A DNA stretch of 64,000 bases from Enterococcus_D entomosocium (GTDB taxonomy: Bacteria; Bacillota; Bacilli; Lactobacillales; Enterococcaceae): the NCBI RefSeq assembly GCF_030441895.1, contig NZ_JARJAS010000010.1; one strand, written 5' to 3'. Position numbers and translations under genes: made by a program. A model generated the notes under the pieces. That model worked only from the letters and a program-made list of their open reading frames with translations. It had not been told where the DNA came from and made no database searches. Every line of letters begins with the position of its first letter. Positions within the stretch are counted from its first letter, which is position 1. This document shows, piece by piece, positions 43,431 to 51,805 of the stretch.

Positions 43431-45305
43431 ATGGAAGAAAGAAAACAACTTCGTTATCGTGCGAAGAAACAAAAAAGAGGGCTTCTTTACCGTAAAAGTG
43501 CGGCGGCAACCGCTGCACTTGTTAGTACGGTGAATATTTTGCCGATGAATGTTTTAGCAGATACACTCGAGTCAGCAGAAGCCCAAAATGGTGTTCAAGT
43601 AGTTGAAACAGCAGAGTCAACCCAAGACACATCGACGCATGATTCAGTGAGCATTGTAGAAGATCAAGAAGTGAACGAGGGATCACCAGCAACTCAAGAT
43701 AGTACCGATCCATCAGAAGCTGAAAGTGCGGATGGAGTAGACATCCAAGAGGTACCCGAAAATGCACCAGCAGATGATGCTTCTGAACAGAATGAAGCAG
43801 AAACCGATAGTGATATTCCTGTTCTGTCAGAAGAAGAGCGGATCGCCATTGAAACGAAGGTCATGCCCAACTACAATAATCCAATGGCACGTTCCAACAA
43901 TCAGCAAGCATTTATTCAGCAAGTAGGACCAATGGCACAAGAAGTTGCCGGGGCAAATGACCTCTACGCTTCGGTCATGATTGCCCAAGCGATCTTAGAA
44001 TCAGGTTGGGGGCAATCCACGCTGACCACTCTTGCAAATAATATGTTTGGTATCAAGGGATCTTACAATGGACAATTTGTAGAGATGCAAACCATGGAAG
44101 ATGACGGGAATGGCAATCTCTATCCGATTATTGCTAGGTTTCGTAAATACCCCTCATTAAAAGAATCTTTTCAAGACAATGCACACGTTTTGAGAACTAC
44201 CTCATTTTCGCCGGGTGTTTTCTTCTACCATGGGGCATGGAAGTCTAATACAAATTCTTATCGTGACGCGACTCAATGGCTGCAAGGACGTTATGCCACC
44301 GATACTTCTTATGCAAGTAAGCTAAACAACTTGATTGAAACGCACAATTTGACCCAGTACGATACATCAAGTGGTGGCGGTTCAAATGATAACAACAATA
44401 ACAATTCTGAGCAGGCGATCAATAAGCAATTCAGAACAAATGCAGCACTCAATATCCGTTCGGATGCTTCCACTAGCGCCTCGATCGTTGGTTCATTGGC
44501 TGCCAATGCAACATTTGAAGCAGTAGCGCAAAAAACTGGTACCAGTGTGAACGGCAATACGACGTGGTATCGAATTCAAGGACGTGGCTGGGTAAGTGCT
44601 GCTCACGTGACGGAGATCTCATCGAATACGGGTGGGAATGATAACAACAATAATAATGGTAACAACAACAATAACAACAATAACAACAATAACAACAATG
44701 CCGAACAAAGCATCAACAAAGAGTTCCGCACAACTGCTGCCTTGAACATCCGTTCAGATGCATCGACTAGCGCTTCTGTTGTTGGCTCCTTGGCAAGTAA
44801 TGCGACATTTCGAGCAGTCGCTCAAAAGACGGGAACGAGTGTCAACGGAAACAATGTGTGGTATCGAATTCAAGGACGCGGCTGGGTGAGTGCTACGTAC
44901 GTGACAGAAGTGAACGCTGGAAGTAATAGCTCTGAGCAAAGCATCAACAAAGAGTTTCGTACAACCGCAACATTGAATATTCGCTCTGATGCGTCTACCA
45001 GTGCCAGAATTGTTGGTTCTTTGTTAAACAACTCTTCTTTTCGCGCGGTTGCGCAAAAGACCGGAACCAGTGTGAATGGCAACAACGTCTGGTATCGAAT
45101 TGAAGGGCGTGGCTGGGTAAGTGCAGCGTATGTTCAAGAAACGAACACTTCCTCATCAAACAGCACCACCTATACCGTACGTTCGGGAGACACTCTATGG
45201 GGCATTTCGCAACGCTACAGTGTGACTGTGAATCAGTTGATGCAGTGGAATAATCTTTCTGGCTCATTGATTCTTGTAGGACAGCGTCTTGTAGTCCGTA
45301 GATAA
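43431..45305 (+). CDS. Peptidoglycan N-acetylglucosaminidase (GH73) with SH3 x3 and LysM
   Basis: A 624-residue wall hydrolase. A basic long signal (YRKSAAATAALVSTVNILPMNVLA) is followed by an acidic Ser/Glu-rich region (45-150), a GH73 glucosaminidase domain (~160-310, catalytic Glu E190 in AQAILESGWGQS), three bacterial SH3 repeats (about 325-395, 425-495, 502-570) and a C-terminal LysM (~578-624, TYTVRSGDTLWGIS). The first linker has DNNNNN and the second a long Asn run. It begins 33 bases after sagA with AAGGAG, and no terminator lies between, so the two are probably co-transcribed. Confidence 0.94.
   Translation: MEERKQLRYRAKKQKRGLLYRKSAAATAALVSTVNILPMNVLADTLESAEAQNGVQVVETAESTQDTSTHDSVSIVEDQEVNEGSPATQDSTDPSEAESADGVDIQEVPENAPADDASEQNEAETDSDIPVLSEEERIAIETKVMPNYNNPMARSNNQQAFIQQVGPMAQEVAGANDLYASVMIAQAILESGWGQSTLTTLANNMFGIKGSYNGQFVEMQTMEDDGNGNLYPIIARFRKYPSLKESFQDNAHVLRTTSFSPGVFFYHGAWKSNTNSYRDATQWLQGRYATDTSYASKLNNLIETHNLTQYDTSSGGGSNDNNNNNSEQAINKQFRTNAALNIRSDASTSASIVGSLAANATFEAVAQKTGTSVNGNTTWYRIQGRGWVSAAHVTEISSNTGGNDNNNNNGNNNNNNNNNNNNNAEQSINKEFRTTAALNIRSDASTSASVVGSLASNATFRAVAQKTGTSVNGNNVWYRIQGRGWVSATYVTEVNAGSNSSEQSINKEFRTTATLNIRSDASTSARIVGSLLNNSSFRAVAQKTGTSVNGNNVWYRIEGRGWVSAAYVQETNTSSSNSTTYTVRSGDTLWGISQRYSVTVNQLMQWNNLSGSLILVGQRLVVRR
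44408..45145 (+). repeat. Three tandem SH3-coding repeats and Asn-codon tract
   Basis: Three ~210-base units start near 44408, 44703 and 44935, sharing INKEFRTTAALNIRSDAS-type coding. Units 2 and 3 are separated by only ~20 bases and units 1 and 2 by an AAC/AAT tract (about 44640-44700) encoding poly-Asn. These are likely hot spots for slippage and recombination. Confidence 0.9.
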
Positions 45306-45311
45306 AATGAA

Positions 45312-45367
45312 AAAACATCTGGAACCATTTTTGCGGCTATTTGCCAAAATGGTTCCAGATGTTTTGT
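45312..45367. terminator. Bidirectional terminator between GH73 and lipoprotein genes
   Basis: A perfect 20-bp stem, arms 45312-45331 and 45346-45365, with 14-base loop and A/T runs on both sides. Confidence 0.95.
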
Positions 45368-45991
45368 TTATTCTTCTTTGAAGCTGTTCATGATCGCTGT
45401 TAGCTCGTCTTTTGAAGAGTCGTATAAGCTTTCTAACGTCCAACCATACAACTGAACATAATTATTGTCGGTTTCAAGTACATAATAAATATAGTGGATA
45501 TTTAGCCCTTCAACTGTCGCTGGGAAATCAACGAAATAGGCCTTCGTGTCAGGAATTGGTAAAAAGGTGGCGGTCGTATCGAAGCTTGTTGCCAAATTTT
45601 CTTGAACCAATCCGAGATACGTTTCTAAATCGGCAAAATCTTGTTTCGATTCAACGACTGCAGCTAAGTATTTCGTTTCTAACGCATCTGACAACATGAA
45701 ATCATTGTCAGGATTCAATGAAGTGAAATCGGGTACCTCTTGCCAATTACTAGGCAAATCGATGGTATAGTTTGTTCCACTCACGCCTGTGATGGTTTGT
45801 TCCGAACTCGGTAAAGACGCTTCGCTGGAAGAGCCCGTCGATTCTTGCGCGACTTCTGTTGACGAAGTCATAGATAAGCTTGTAGCGCTTGCATTTTCCG
45901 TGCTTTCTGAAGCTGGTTTCTCCTCTTTTGGCGTACAGCCAGCAAAAAGAAGTGTGAACCCCAATAAACTAAAAACAACACTTTTTCTCAT
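45368..45991 (-). CDS. Surface lipoprotein of unknown function
   Basis: A 207-residue lipoprotein with lipobox LLFAGC (cysteine ~19), a Ser/Glu/Thr-rich linker to ~65, and a ~140-residue C-terminal domain (TGVSGTNYTIDLPSNWQEV..., with KTYFVDF-like strands and the end ELTAIMNSFKEE), resembling PsbP/DUF1795-type small domains in pattern. A GTG at 46000 is an alternative start. Same plan as the lipoprotein at 8031-8690, though the C-terminal domains are not obviously similar. Confidence 0.82.
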   Translation of the reverse strand: MRKSVVFSLLGFTLLFAGCTPKEEKPASESTENASATSLSMTSSTEVAQESTGSSSEASLPSSEQTITGVSGTNYTIDLPSNWQEVPDFTSLNPDNDFMLSDALETKYLAAVVESKQDFADLETYLGLVQENLATSFDTTATFLPIPDTKAYFVDFPATVEGLNIHYIYYVLETDNNYVQLYGWTLESLYDSSKDELTAIMNSFKEE

Positions 45992-46501
45992 TATTCTCAC
46001 GTTCCCCTTTGTTTTCTATTTTCAAATAACCAACATTATTTAGTTAATCGTATAATAGGAAAGGAAATAACGCAATAAAATATTCTCAGTTACTGCATGA
46101 AAAGAAAAAAATAAAGGATTGTTAAATAATAAATTTAAAAAAATGAAGCCGAAATAACTGACTGTTACCGCTTATTTTCACTTTTTTCTTAGATTGATGC
46201 AAAAGTTGATTATAAATACGGGGCGACTTTTGCTATGCTTTAGAAAAGAAAGGAAGCATTAAAAGAATAGTGAAGTTAAAAATTGTGTCGGTTATATCTA
46301 TAAAATAATAGTGTGTTTTTTATTTATCTATTTGTTTTGAATAATTGTCAGAATTTTGTTGCGAAATACTATGGCTTCTTTCGATACAAAAAGTAGGGCG
46401 ACATCAGCGACAGCCGGATAGAGAAAGATAGCTCAAAGCGGCGAGGAATAGAAGAAACATAAGATCTACGTTTAAAAATAATGGAACTAGGGGGAAGGAA
46501 A
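45992..46501. other. Intergenic region upstream of unknown gene
   Basis: About 500 AT-rich bases. An extended -10-like TGCTATGCT at 46231-46239 resembles one before the CDF gene (around 33733). If used, the downstream gene would have a 260-base leader. No strong hairpin or open frame was seen. Confidence 0.4.
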
Positions 46502-46858
46502 TTGTTTTATCAATCAGTAAATGAGTATCTAGTAAAAATGAGAGAAGGATTATCTGCTGAAACCATTAAAGGTGAAATGCCATCAGTCTATGCGTACTGG
46601 TTAGCACAGGAAGCAGAATTGAAAAAAATATTGAAAAACAAAGACATGGCTTTTTGGATGGATATCCAAAGAGTTCTCTTGATCGATGCAAAATTAGTAT
46701 TACTTCGCAGTTATATCAATGACTACGATTTTCACGGATTTTCCGAAGATGAGATCATTGCAAATGTGGAACAAGATCATTTTACCTTTAACAAAGAACT
46801 GTGTGGCTATAGTTTGAAAGAACAAGTGCACCCATCAATTATTTTTGGTGATCAATAA
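46502..46858 (+). CDS. Conserved-looking small protein of unknown function
   Basis: A 118-residue protein, helical and charged (FYQSVNEYLVKMREGLSAETIKGEM..., MAFWMDIQRVLLIDAKLVLL, FSEDEIIANVEQDHFTFNKELCG). No signal peptide or membrane helix. The TTG at 46502 has AGGGGGAAGG just upstream; an ATG at 46481 gives 125 residues but lacks a ribosome site. Not recognised. It sits among cell-wall genes, alone between two intergenic regions. Confidence 0.65.
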   Translation: MFYQSVNEYLVKMREGLSAETIKGEMPSVYAYWLAQEAELKKILKNKDMAFWMDIQRVLLIDAKLVLLRSYINDYDFHGFSEDEIIANVEQDHFTFNKELCGYSLKEQVHPSIIFGDQ

Positions 46859-46996
46859 GCAACGAAAAAAGAACGTTCAAACAGGGAATAAGCTACTGCA
46901 CTGATTCAAAATAAGACTGATTGATTTGTGGTATGATTGTGATGACAAGTACGATTGCACAGATCATTGTGACAGTTTGAAAAGGAGCGGATAGGT

Positions 46997-47764
46997 ATGG
47001 TTCAGTTTGAACGGATCATTTTATTATTTTTCTTGTACTCATTTATCGGTTGGCTTTGGGAAACCATTTATTGCTCACTAAAAGCCAAGCACTTTGTTTA
47101 TCGGGGCTTCCTTGTTGGTCCCATCACACCCATCTACGGCTTTGGGATTCTTGGCGTTGTCTATTTATTGCGGCCATTGCATGAGCAAGTGATTCCACTG
47201 TTCTTTGCGGCAGCGTTGTTGGTTACCGTGCTTGAATATGTGACAAGTTATTTACTTGAGCGTTTTTTTCATGCCTCATGGTGGGATTATAAAGAAGTCC
47301 CATTGAATATCAATGGACGGGTGGCATTGCCGATTTCTCTTTTTTGGGGCGTGTGCTGTGTGCTCATTGTTCGATTTGTTCATCCGCAAATGCTGGAGAT
47401 TGTTCAAACATTGAGTGCTCGCGTAGGATTCTTATTGCCAGTTTTCTTATTAATGGTTCTCTCTTTTGATATGGGCTATACCCTAGCTAACTTGGTTGCC
47501 TTTCAGAAAGCGGTGCAACAGGTCAATCAAGCCTTTGAACAGCACAAAAAAGAATTGGCTGAAAATATTGAGCAATATAAAAACGATTGGCAAGGGCGCT
47601 TCGCAGCGTTTCCAGAAGAATGGCGCGTATTAAAACAGAATCTACCGAGATTGAATTTCCATCAAAGAAGACTCTTAAAAAACTTTCAAAAGTTAGAAAT
47701 CAATCAGATAAAAAGCAGTCAGGAATTGTCTCGATTTATTGAAGCGATCCGTAAGAAAAAATAG
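46997..47764 (+). CDS. Putative ABC-transporter type IV (CmpB/DUF1113-like) membrane protein
   Basis: A 255-residue membrane protein with about five helices and the family opening FFLYSFIGWLWETIYCSL and RGFLVGPITPIYGFG. A C-terminal cytoplasmic charged tail (~175-255) is longer than usual. The 'ABC transporter' label of this family is historical and lacks proof. RBS AAAGGAGCGG. A TGGTATGAT extended -10 lies at 46929-46937. Confidence 0.85.
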   Translation: MVQFERIILLFFLYSFIGWLWETIYCSLKAKHFVYRGFLVGPITPIYGFGILGVVYLLRPLHEQVIPLFFAAALLVTVLEYVTSYLLERFFHASWWDYKEVPLNINGRVALPISLFWGVCCVLIVRFVHPQMLEIVQTLSARVGFLLPVFLLMVLSFDMGYTLANLVAFQKAVQQVNQAFEQHKKELAENIEQYKNDWQGRFAAFPEEWRVLKQNLPRLNFHQRRLLKNFQKLEINQIKSSQELSRFIEAIRKKK

Positions 47765-47875
47765 GTTTGTTACGGTAAGGTTACAAAAAATAAACCCTTA
47801 TCAATGCTGATTCTTCCCACTTCTGACTGATTTCAGTTGGAAAAGACGATTAAAACACCCACTTTTACGATAATT

Positions 47876-47929
47876 TGTAACAAATTGTAAAGGTCCTGCA
47901 ATAAAATTCTTCTTAAGAATTTGTATAAT
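47876..47929 (+). promoter_or_regulatory. Near-consensus WalR box and -10 before 3D-protein gene
   Basis: TGTAAC-aaat-TGTAAA (47876-47891) is a WalR box with a spacer one base too short. TATAAT is at 47924-47929 with no good -35, as expected for an activated promoter. Confidence 0.5.
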
Positions 47930-47969
47930 AGGATATGTTGGAAAACATAGTGAGAAGTGAGGGAATTTT

Positions 47970-49178
47970 TTGAAGGCAAAGAAACTACGAACAATCGTTG
48001 TCGCTGTCTTTGCGGCAGGAATCGTTTCTCCAATCTTTGCGCAGGCTGAGTCACTTGAATCATTGCAAGAGCAAGAAAGTGCCGTCATGCAGCAAAGTCA
48101 GGAAATCAGTACGGAAGTACAGATTGCATTGACTGATGTGAATGCGAAATACAGTGAGGTAGAAGAGCTAAAAGCTCAAATCGCTGAAAATGAAGAATCA
48201 TTAGCAACAACCAAAGCAGAAATCAAAACTGCACAAGAAACAATTGAAAAGCGTGAAGCAGTCGTTGCGGAACGTATGAAAGACATCCAAGTCAATGGCG
48301 GGGCTACCAGAGACTGGACGGTACTGTTAGAATCATCAAACATCCAAGATTTTATCAATCGTGCCTATGCGATGACGATGTTACAAAACTTGGAAAAAGA
48401 AAAGATCGATTCATTAACAGCTGAAAAAGAAAAGCTAGAAGCTTTAGAAGAAAAAGCACAGTCAACACAGCAATCATTGAAAGAAAATCAAACCGCATTA
48501 GAATCAGAAGCCAAAACACTGGATTCAAAAATTGCGAATCTACAAGCCCAATTGAAAGAAAACGAATCAACCTTGGCACAAATCGCTTCAAGCAAAGAAG
48601 CTGAAACAGCTCGCTTAGCTGCTGAAAAAGCAGCAGAAGAACGAGCAGCCAAAGAAGCGGCAGAACAAGCAGCGAAAGAAAAAGCAGAAAAAGAAGCAGA
48701 AAAAGAAGCAGCCCAAGCTGCCGAACGTTCAAGCGCTTCTGAATCACAAGCGGCTGCTTCATCGAGCAGCAATACGACTGAAAGCAGCACCTCATCATCG
48801 AGCAGCTCTTCAAGCAGTAACAATAGCTCAAATAGCAGCTCAAGCAATACAAACAATAACAATAACAATAGCAACAACAGCAATACAAGTAGTGGTCGGA
48901 CATTGATGATGGAATCAACTGCCTACTCTTATAAAGAAGCTGGCTCCAGTTTCTTTACAGCAAGCGGTACAGACTTACGTAAAAATCCAATGGCAGTTGC
49001 CGTGGATCCAAGCGTGATTCCGTTAGGCACCTTAGTCAATGTTGAAGGCTATGGCGTAGCACTAGCGCTTGATACTGGTGGCGCGATCAAAGGAAATATC
49101 ATTGATGTTCACTTTGATAACGTAGCACAATGTATCCAATGGGGACGTCGTCAAGTAAAAGTAACGATTCTTGATTAA
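47970..49178 (+). CDS. Secreted 3D-domain protein with PcsB-type coiled coil
   Basis: A 402-residue secreted protein starting with TTG (GAGGG seven bases upstream). Signal peptide ~1-27 (ends IFAQA). A coiled-coil domain (~30-210) resembles that of SagA, including QVNGGATRDWTVLLESSNIQDFINRAYAM. An Ala/Glu then Ser/Asn-rich linker (~215-310) leads to the 3D domain (~315-402), named for its three aspartates: VDPSVIPLG, LDTGGAIKG and IDVHF. 3D domains occur in MltA-like and Rpf-like lytic transglycosylase-type enzymes, so a murein-cleaving role is likely. Confidence 0.92.
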   Translation: MKAKKLRTIVVAVFAAGIVSPIFAQAESLESLQEQESAVMQQSQEISTEVQIALTDVNAKYSEVEELKAQIAENEESLATTKAEIKTAQETIEKREAVVAERMKDIQVNGGATRDWTVLLESSNIQDFINRAYAMTMLQNLEKEKIDSLTAEKEKLEALEEKAQSTQQSLKENQTALESEAKTLDSKIANLQAQLKENESTLAQIASSKEAETARLAAEKAAEERAAKEAAEQAAKEKAEKEAEKEAAQAAERSSASESQAAASSSSNTTESSTSSSSSSSSSNNSSNSSSSNTNNNNNNSNNSNTSSGRTLMMESTAYSYKEAGSSFFTASGTDLRKNPMAVAVDPSVIPLGTLVNVEGYGVALALDTGGAIKGNIIDVHFDNVAQCIQWGRRQVKVTILD

Positions 49179-49190
49179 TCAATCAACTAG

Positions 49191-49232
49191 CAAGAAGCAG
49201 CTCACTGAATGAAGTGGCTGCTTCTTTTTTTG
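49191..49232 (+). terminator. Intrinsic terminator after 3D-protein gene
   Basis: AGAAGCAGC(T)CACT pairs with AGTGGCTGCTTCT (one bulge), loop GAATGA, followed by TTTTTT. Confidence 0.9.
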
Positions 49233-49258
49233 CTTTTAATAGAATAAGGCATAAGTAG

Positions 49259-49306
49259 AGAGCGTATCGCTGTGTCAGTGCCGACCCTAACGGATACGCT
49301 CTGTTT
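49259..49306. repeat. Orphan inverted repeat
   Basis: AGAGCGTATC (49259-49268) and GATACGCTCT (49293-49302) form a perfect 10-bp stem with a 24-base loop, ending GTTTTG. It lies after a complete terminator and belongs to no gene I can identify. Confidence 0.6.
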
Positions 49307-49412
49307 TGATTTAAATTGCCCATAAGTCCTTACAATCGTTCTCTCAGTTATTTATTTTGTGGTGATCTAATCATACTAGAGAACGATATATTTTTAATAC
49401 CTAAAATGAAAA

Positions 49413-49448
49413 TGGGGCTGAAGAATCAGTTATGATTCCTCAGTCCCA
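49413..49448 (-). terminator. Terminator of the Mga-like regulator gene
   Basis: TGGGGCTGA.GAATCA and TGATTC.TCAGTCCCA form a 16-position stem (14 pairs, one wobble, one mismatch), loop GTTA. On the minus strand it is followed by ATTTTCATTTT. Confidence 0.8.
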
Positions 49449-49476
49449 TAAATTAAAGAGCCAAGATTTTCATTTA

Positions 49477-50946
49477 TCAAGGATTGAAGTTGGCATTCAG
49501 TTTTTCTTCTAAAGCTTCCCAGTCGTGCTCATCGGGAAAAGTTTTGAATAGCAAATAATCAATGTCTTGGGCATATTCGGTAATGTATTCCGTATAGTTG
49601 GTGACGATCAAGTCAATTTGATTTTTTTCCAAATAGCCTGCCGACAATTCATTGGAGTCTGGAAAATAAAATGTCCGAGAGCTGCGCAAATAACGAACAG
49701 ATTTGCATTTTAATAATTGGCATAAATAAAAGGGGCCTTCAAACAAAAAAGCGATATTCTTCTTTGCTTGCCAGTACAAAGATTTAATAGAGGTAACGTA
49801 CATCGTAAGACTCGTTCCTAAGTGTTCCAGTGTGATACTGTCCCAAATTTCTCTGGCTAATGGTTGCGTCAACAGATAGTTTTTAAATAGATGGTAATCA
49901 TCCATATACGCCTCTTCGACAAAATGAACGGTATCCGAAATCATATGGTTTAATAAGGGGGATAATAATTGCTTGATTTTTGCTACCGTAAAAAAGGATT
50001 CTACTAAGAGCCGGTCACGAGCGCTATCTTGAGTATCTGGCAAACAATCCTTGACAAAGGCTGCAGCAAGCTGCTTAATTTCAGGCCAATGATTATACTC
50101 TTTACAAAAGGTTTGTTCGATCGCCAAATTGCTGATCGAGCGACGGGTTTTCACCAATAAGAACAAATAAAGGACTTCCTCATAGGGAAGTTCTTTTTGG
50201 TATTGTTCACTCATTGCCTCGTTGATTTCAGAAAATAGCCGAAAATCATTATATTGCTCAAATATTTTTTTTATTTGCTTAGGCAACTCGATACCTTGAC
50301 CCGCACCATGGCGCTCAAAGGTGATATACAAGTAATAATTGAATTCACCAAACGAACAAGCATGCTGGTCAAGTTGATAACATCTAGAAAAAGCGCTAGC
50401 AGTGATATTTTGGATGGCGATCGGCGGAAAAATCGTATGGGCAGTAATTTCCGATTCGTAATAGAAATCATGGAAAAACTTGCGAATATTGATCTCCTCA
50501 CCAATAAAGCAAATAGGATTGGTTTGGATCTCCAAACGATAGAAAGAAAAAATCGGTTGCACTTTCCGCAAATAGCGAAGAACAGTGCTTTCTGATATAT
50601 GGTATTTCTCAGCCCATTCAGATGAGCTATAAAGATCATTGTGGAAAATACTTTCGATAATATGGAACAGAATCTCATTGGCAATCAGCGCACGTTTTTT
50701 CGTTAAATAAACAGCTGAACGTTTGATCGAAAAAATATACCCCTTGTGAGAAGAGTCGATCGATAAACAATCGCCAAAGTACTCTTTTAGATCCGTCACA
50801 TCCGTAACGATCGTTCGCGTGGTACTTCCTGAAATTTTTGCCAAACCTTGAGTCGAACATTGATAATTTTTCTCGAATGCCCTCAAAATTTTCAGCCATC
50901 GAATCGTTGCAGTATTAGTAATAAAATTTATTTGAAAATTTCTCAA
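49477..50946 (-). CDS. Mga/AtxA-family regulator
   Basis: A 489-residue regulator. Two N-terminal HTH regions are visible (LAKISGSTTRTIVTDVTDL at ~36-54 and SSEWAEKYHISESTVLRYLRK at ~107-127), followed by long helical PRD-like regions and a C-terminal EIIB-like segment, the order seen in Mga and AtxA virulence regulators. Such proteins often control surface or capsule genes and may be phosphorylated by the PTS. It is divergent from the capsule operon, its probable target (inference). Confidence 0.88.
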   Translation of the reverse strand: MRNFQINFITNTATIRWLKILRAFEKNYQCSTQGLAKISGSTTRTIVTDVTDLKEYFGDCLSIDSSHKGYIFSIKRSAVYLTKKRALIANEILFHIIESIFHNDLYSSSEWAEKYHISESTVLRYLRKVQPIFSFYRLEIQTNPICFIGEEINIRKFFHDFYYESEITAHTIFPPIAIQNITASAFSRCYQLDQHACSFGEFNYYLYITFERHGAGQGIELPKQIKKIFEQYNDFRLFSEINEAMSEQYQKELPYEEVLYLFLLVKTRRSISNLAIEQTFCKEYNHWPEIKQLAAAFVKDCLPDTQDSARDRLLVESFFTVAKIKQLLSPLLNHMISDTVHFVEEAYMDDYHLFKNYLLTQPLAREIWDSITLEHLGTSLTMYVTSIKSLYWQAKKNIAFLFEGPFYLCQLLKCKSVRYLRSSRTFYFPDSNELSAGYLEKNQIDLIVTNYTEYITEYAQDIDYLLFKTFPDEHDWEALEEKLNANFNP

Positions 50947-51805
50947 GACGTGGCTCCTTTCATGAACAAAATCGCAAATCTTACTTATTCATCTTAAAGA
51001 AGATAGGGAAGAAAAAACAAATCACGTATTTCATCGATTGGTGAAATCTATACCTGAGTCTATGCGAGATTTTTTGCATTTTCTATAAATCAACTGACGA
51101 TCGGCATATTTATAGGTAGAAACACGTTTTTCCAGCATGTCGAAGAAGATTGATGGAAATTGAATAGCCAGAGAGGGGGCGAGACGATAAGTGTTTAGTG
51201 GTGGAATAAAAATTAAATGATTATTGTTTTTCGGGGGGCGATTGAATATTAAGGGGAACAGAATTGAAGAAAAAAGTCACTTTGGGAAAGACAACTTATA
51301 ATTTTAACAGGAACGATTGACGTAAACAAATAGCAGCCGCAAAGGAAACCCTAAGTGTGCCAAGAAAAGAATTCAGCTTTGCCAAATTAATTTATAATAA
51401 CAAGAAAAGTGTATAAAAATACTTTCTGAATTTCTTATCTTTTCTATTTATAATGAAAAGATGTTGAGAAAGTGAACGAATATAATCTCTTAAGGTTATT
51501 TTTCTATAATGTGACAACCTTCAAAGGTGATGAGAACAACGATTATAACTGAATTATTCATTATTTAAAATGAGGGTTTAAAAAAACTGTCAAGTAAAGT
51601 AGTCGTTATTTATGGTTTTTTAAAATAACTGATGTTTGGCATTATATAAGTCTTTTATTGACGAAAAATATACCTTAATAAATAAAAAACGGGAATTTCC
51701 TTTATTTAATGATACATTTCTCTTATAATAAACTAGAATTGCCTTTATTATGTGAGAGGAAGGCAGAATGCTTAAACAAGCACAATTGAAGTAGGGAGTG
51801 TGTTC
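50947..51805. other. Long AT-rich spacer before capsule operon
   Basis: About 859 bases without a supported gene. TATAAT at 51724-51729 with TTTATT 17 bases upstream (51701-51706) is the likeliest capsule promoter. TTGACG at 51658-51663 may belong to another. Several A/T-tracts spaced through 51420-51720 suggest curved DNA, a usual target for Mga-type proteins. An 18-codon TTG frame at 51264-51320 after AAGGGG is probably chance. Confidence 0.5.

Noticed and set aside
44408..45145. CRISPR-like spaced repeats
   Set aside because: Units are ~210 bases, in frame, and encode SH3 domains.
48355..48918. Antisense Leu/Cys-rich frame opposite the 3D-protein linker
   Set aside because: Low-complexity mirror of Ser/Glu/Asn codons.
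51264..51320. 18-codon TTG-start peptide in the capsule leader
   Set aside because: AAGGGG precedes it, but with such length and AT-rich context chance is the simplest explanation.
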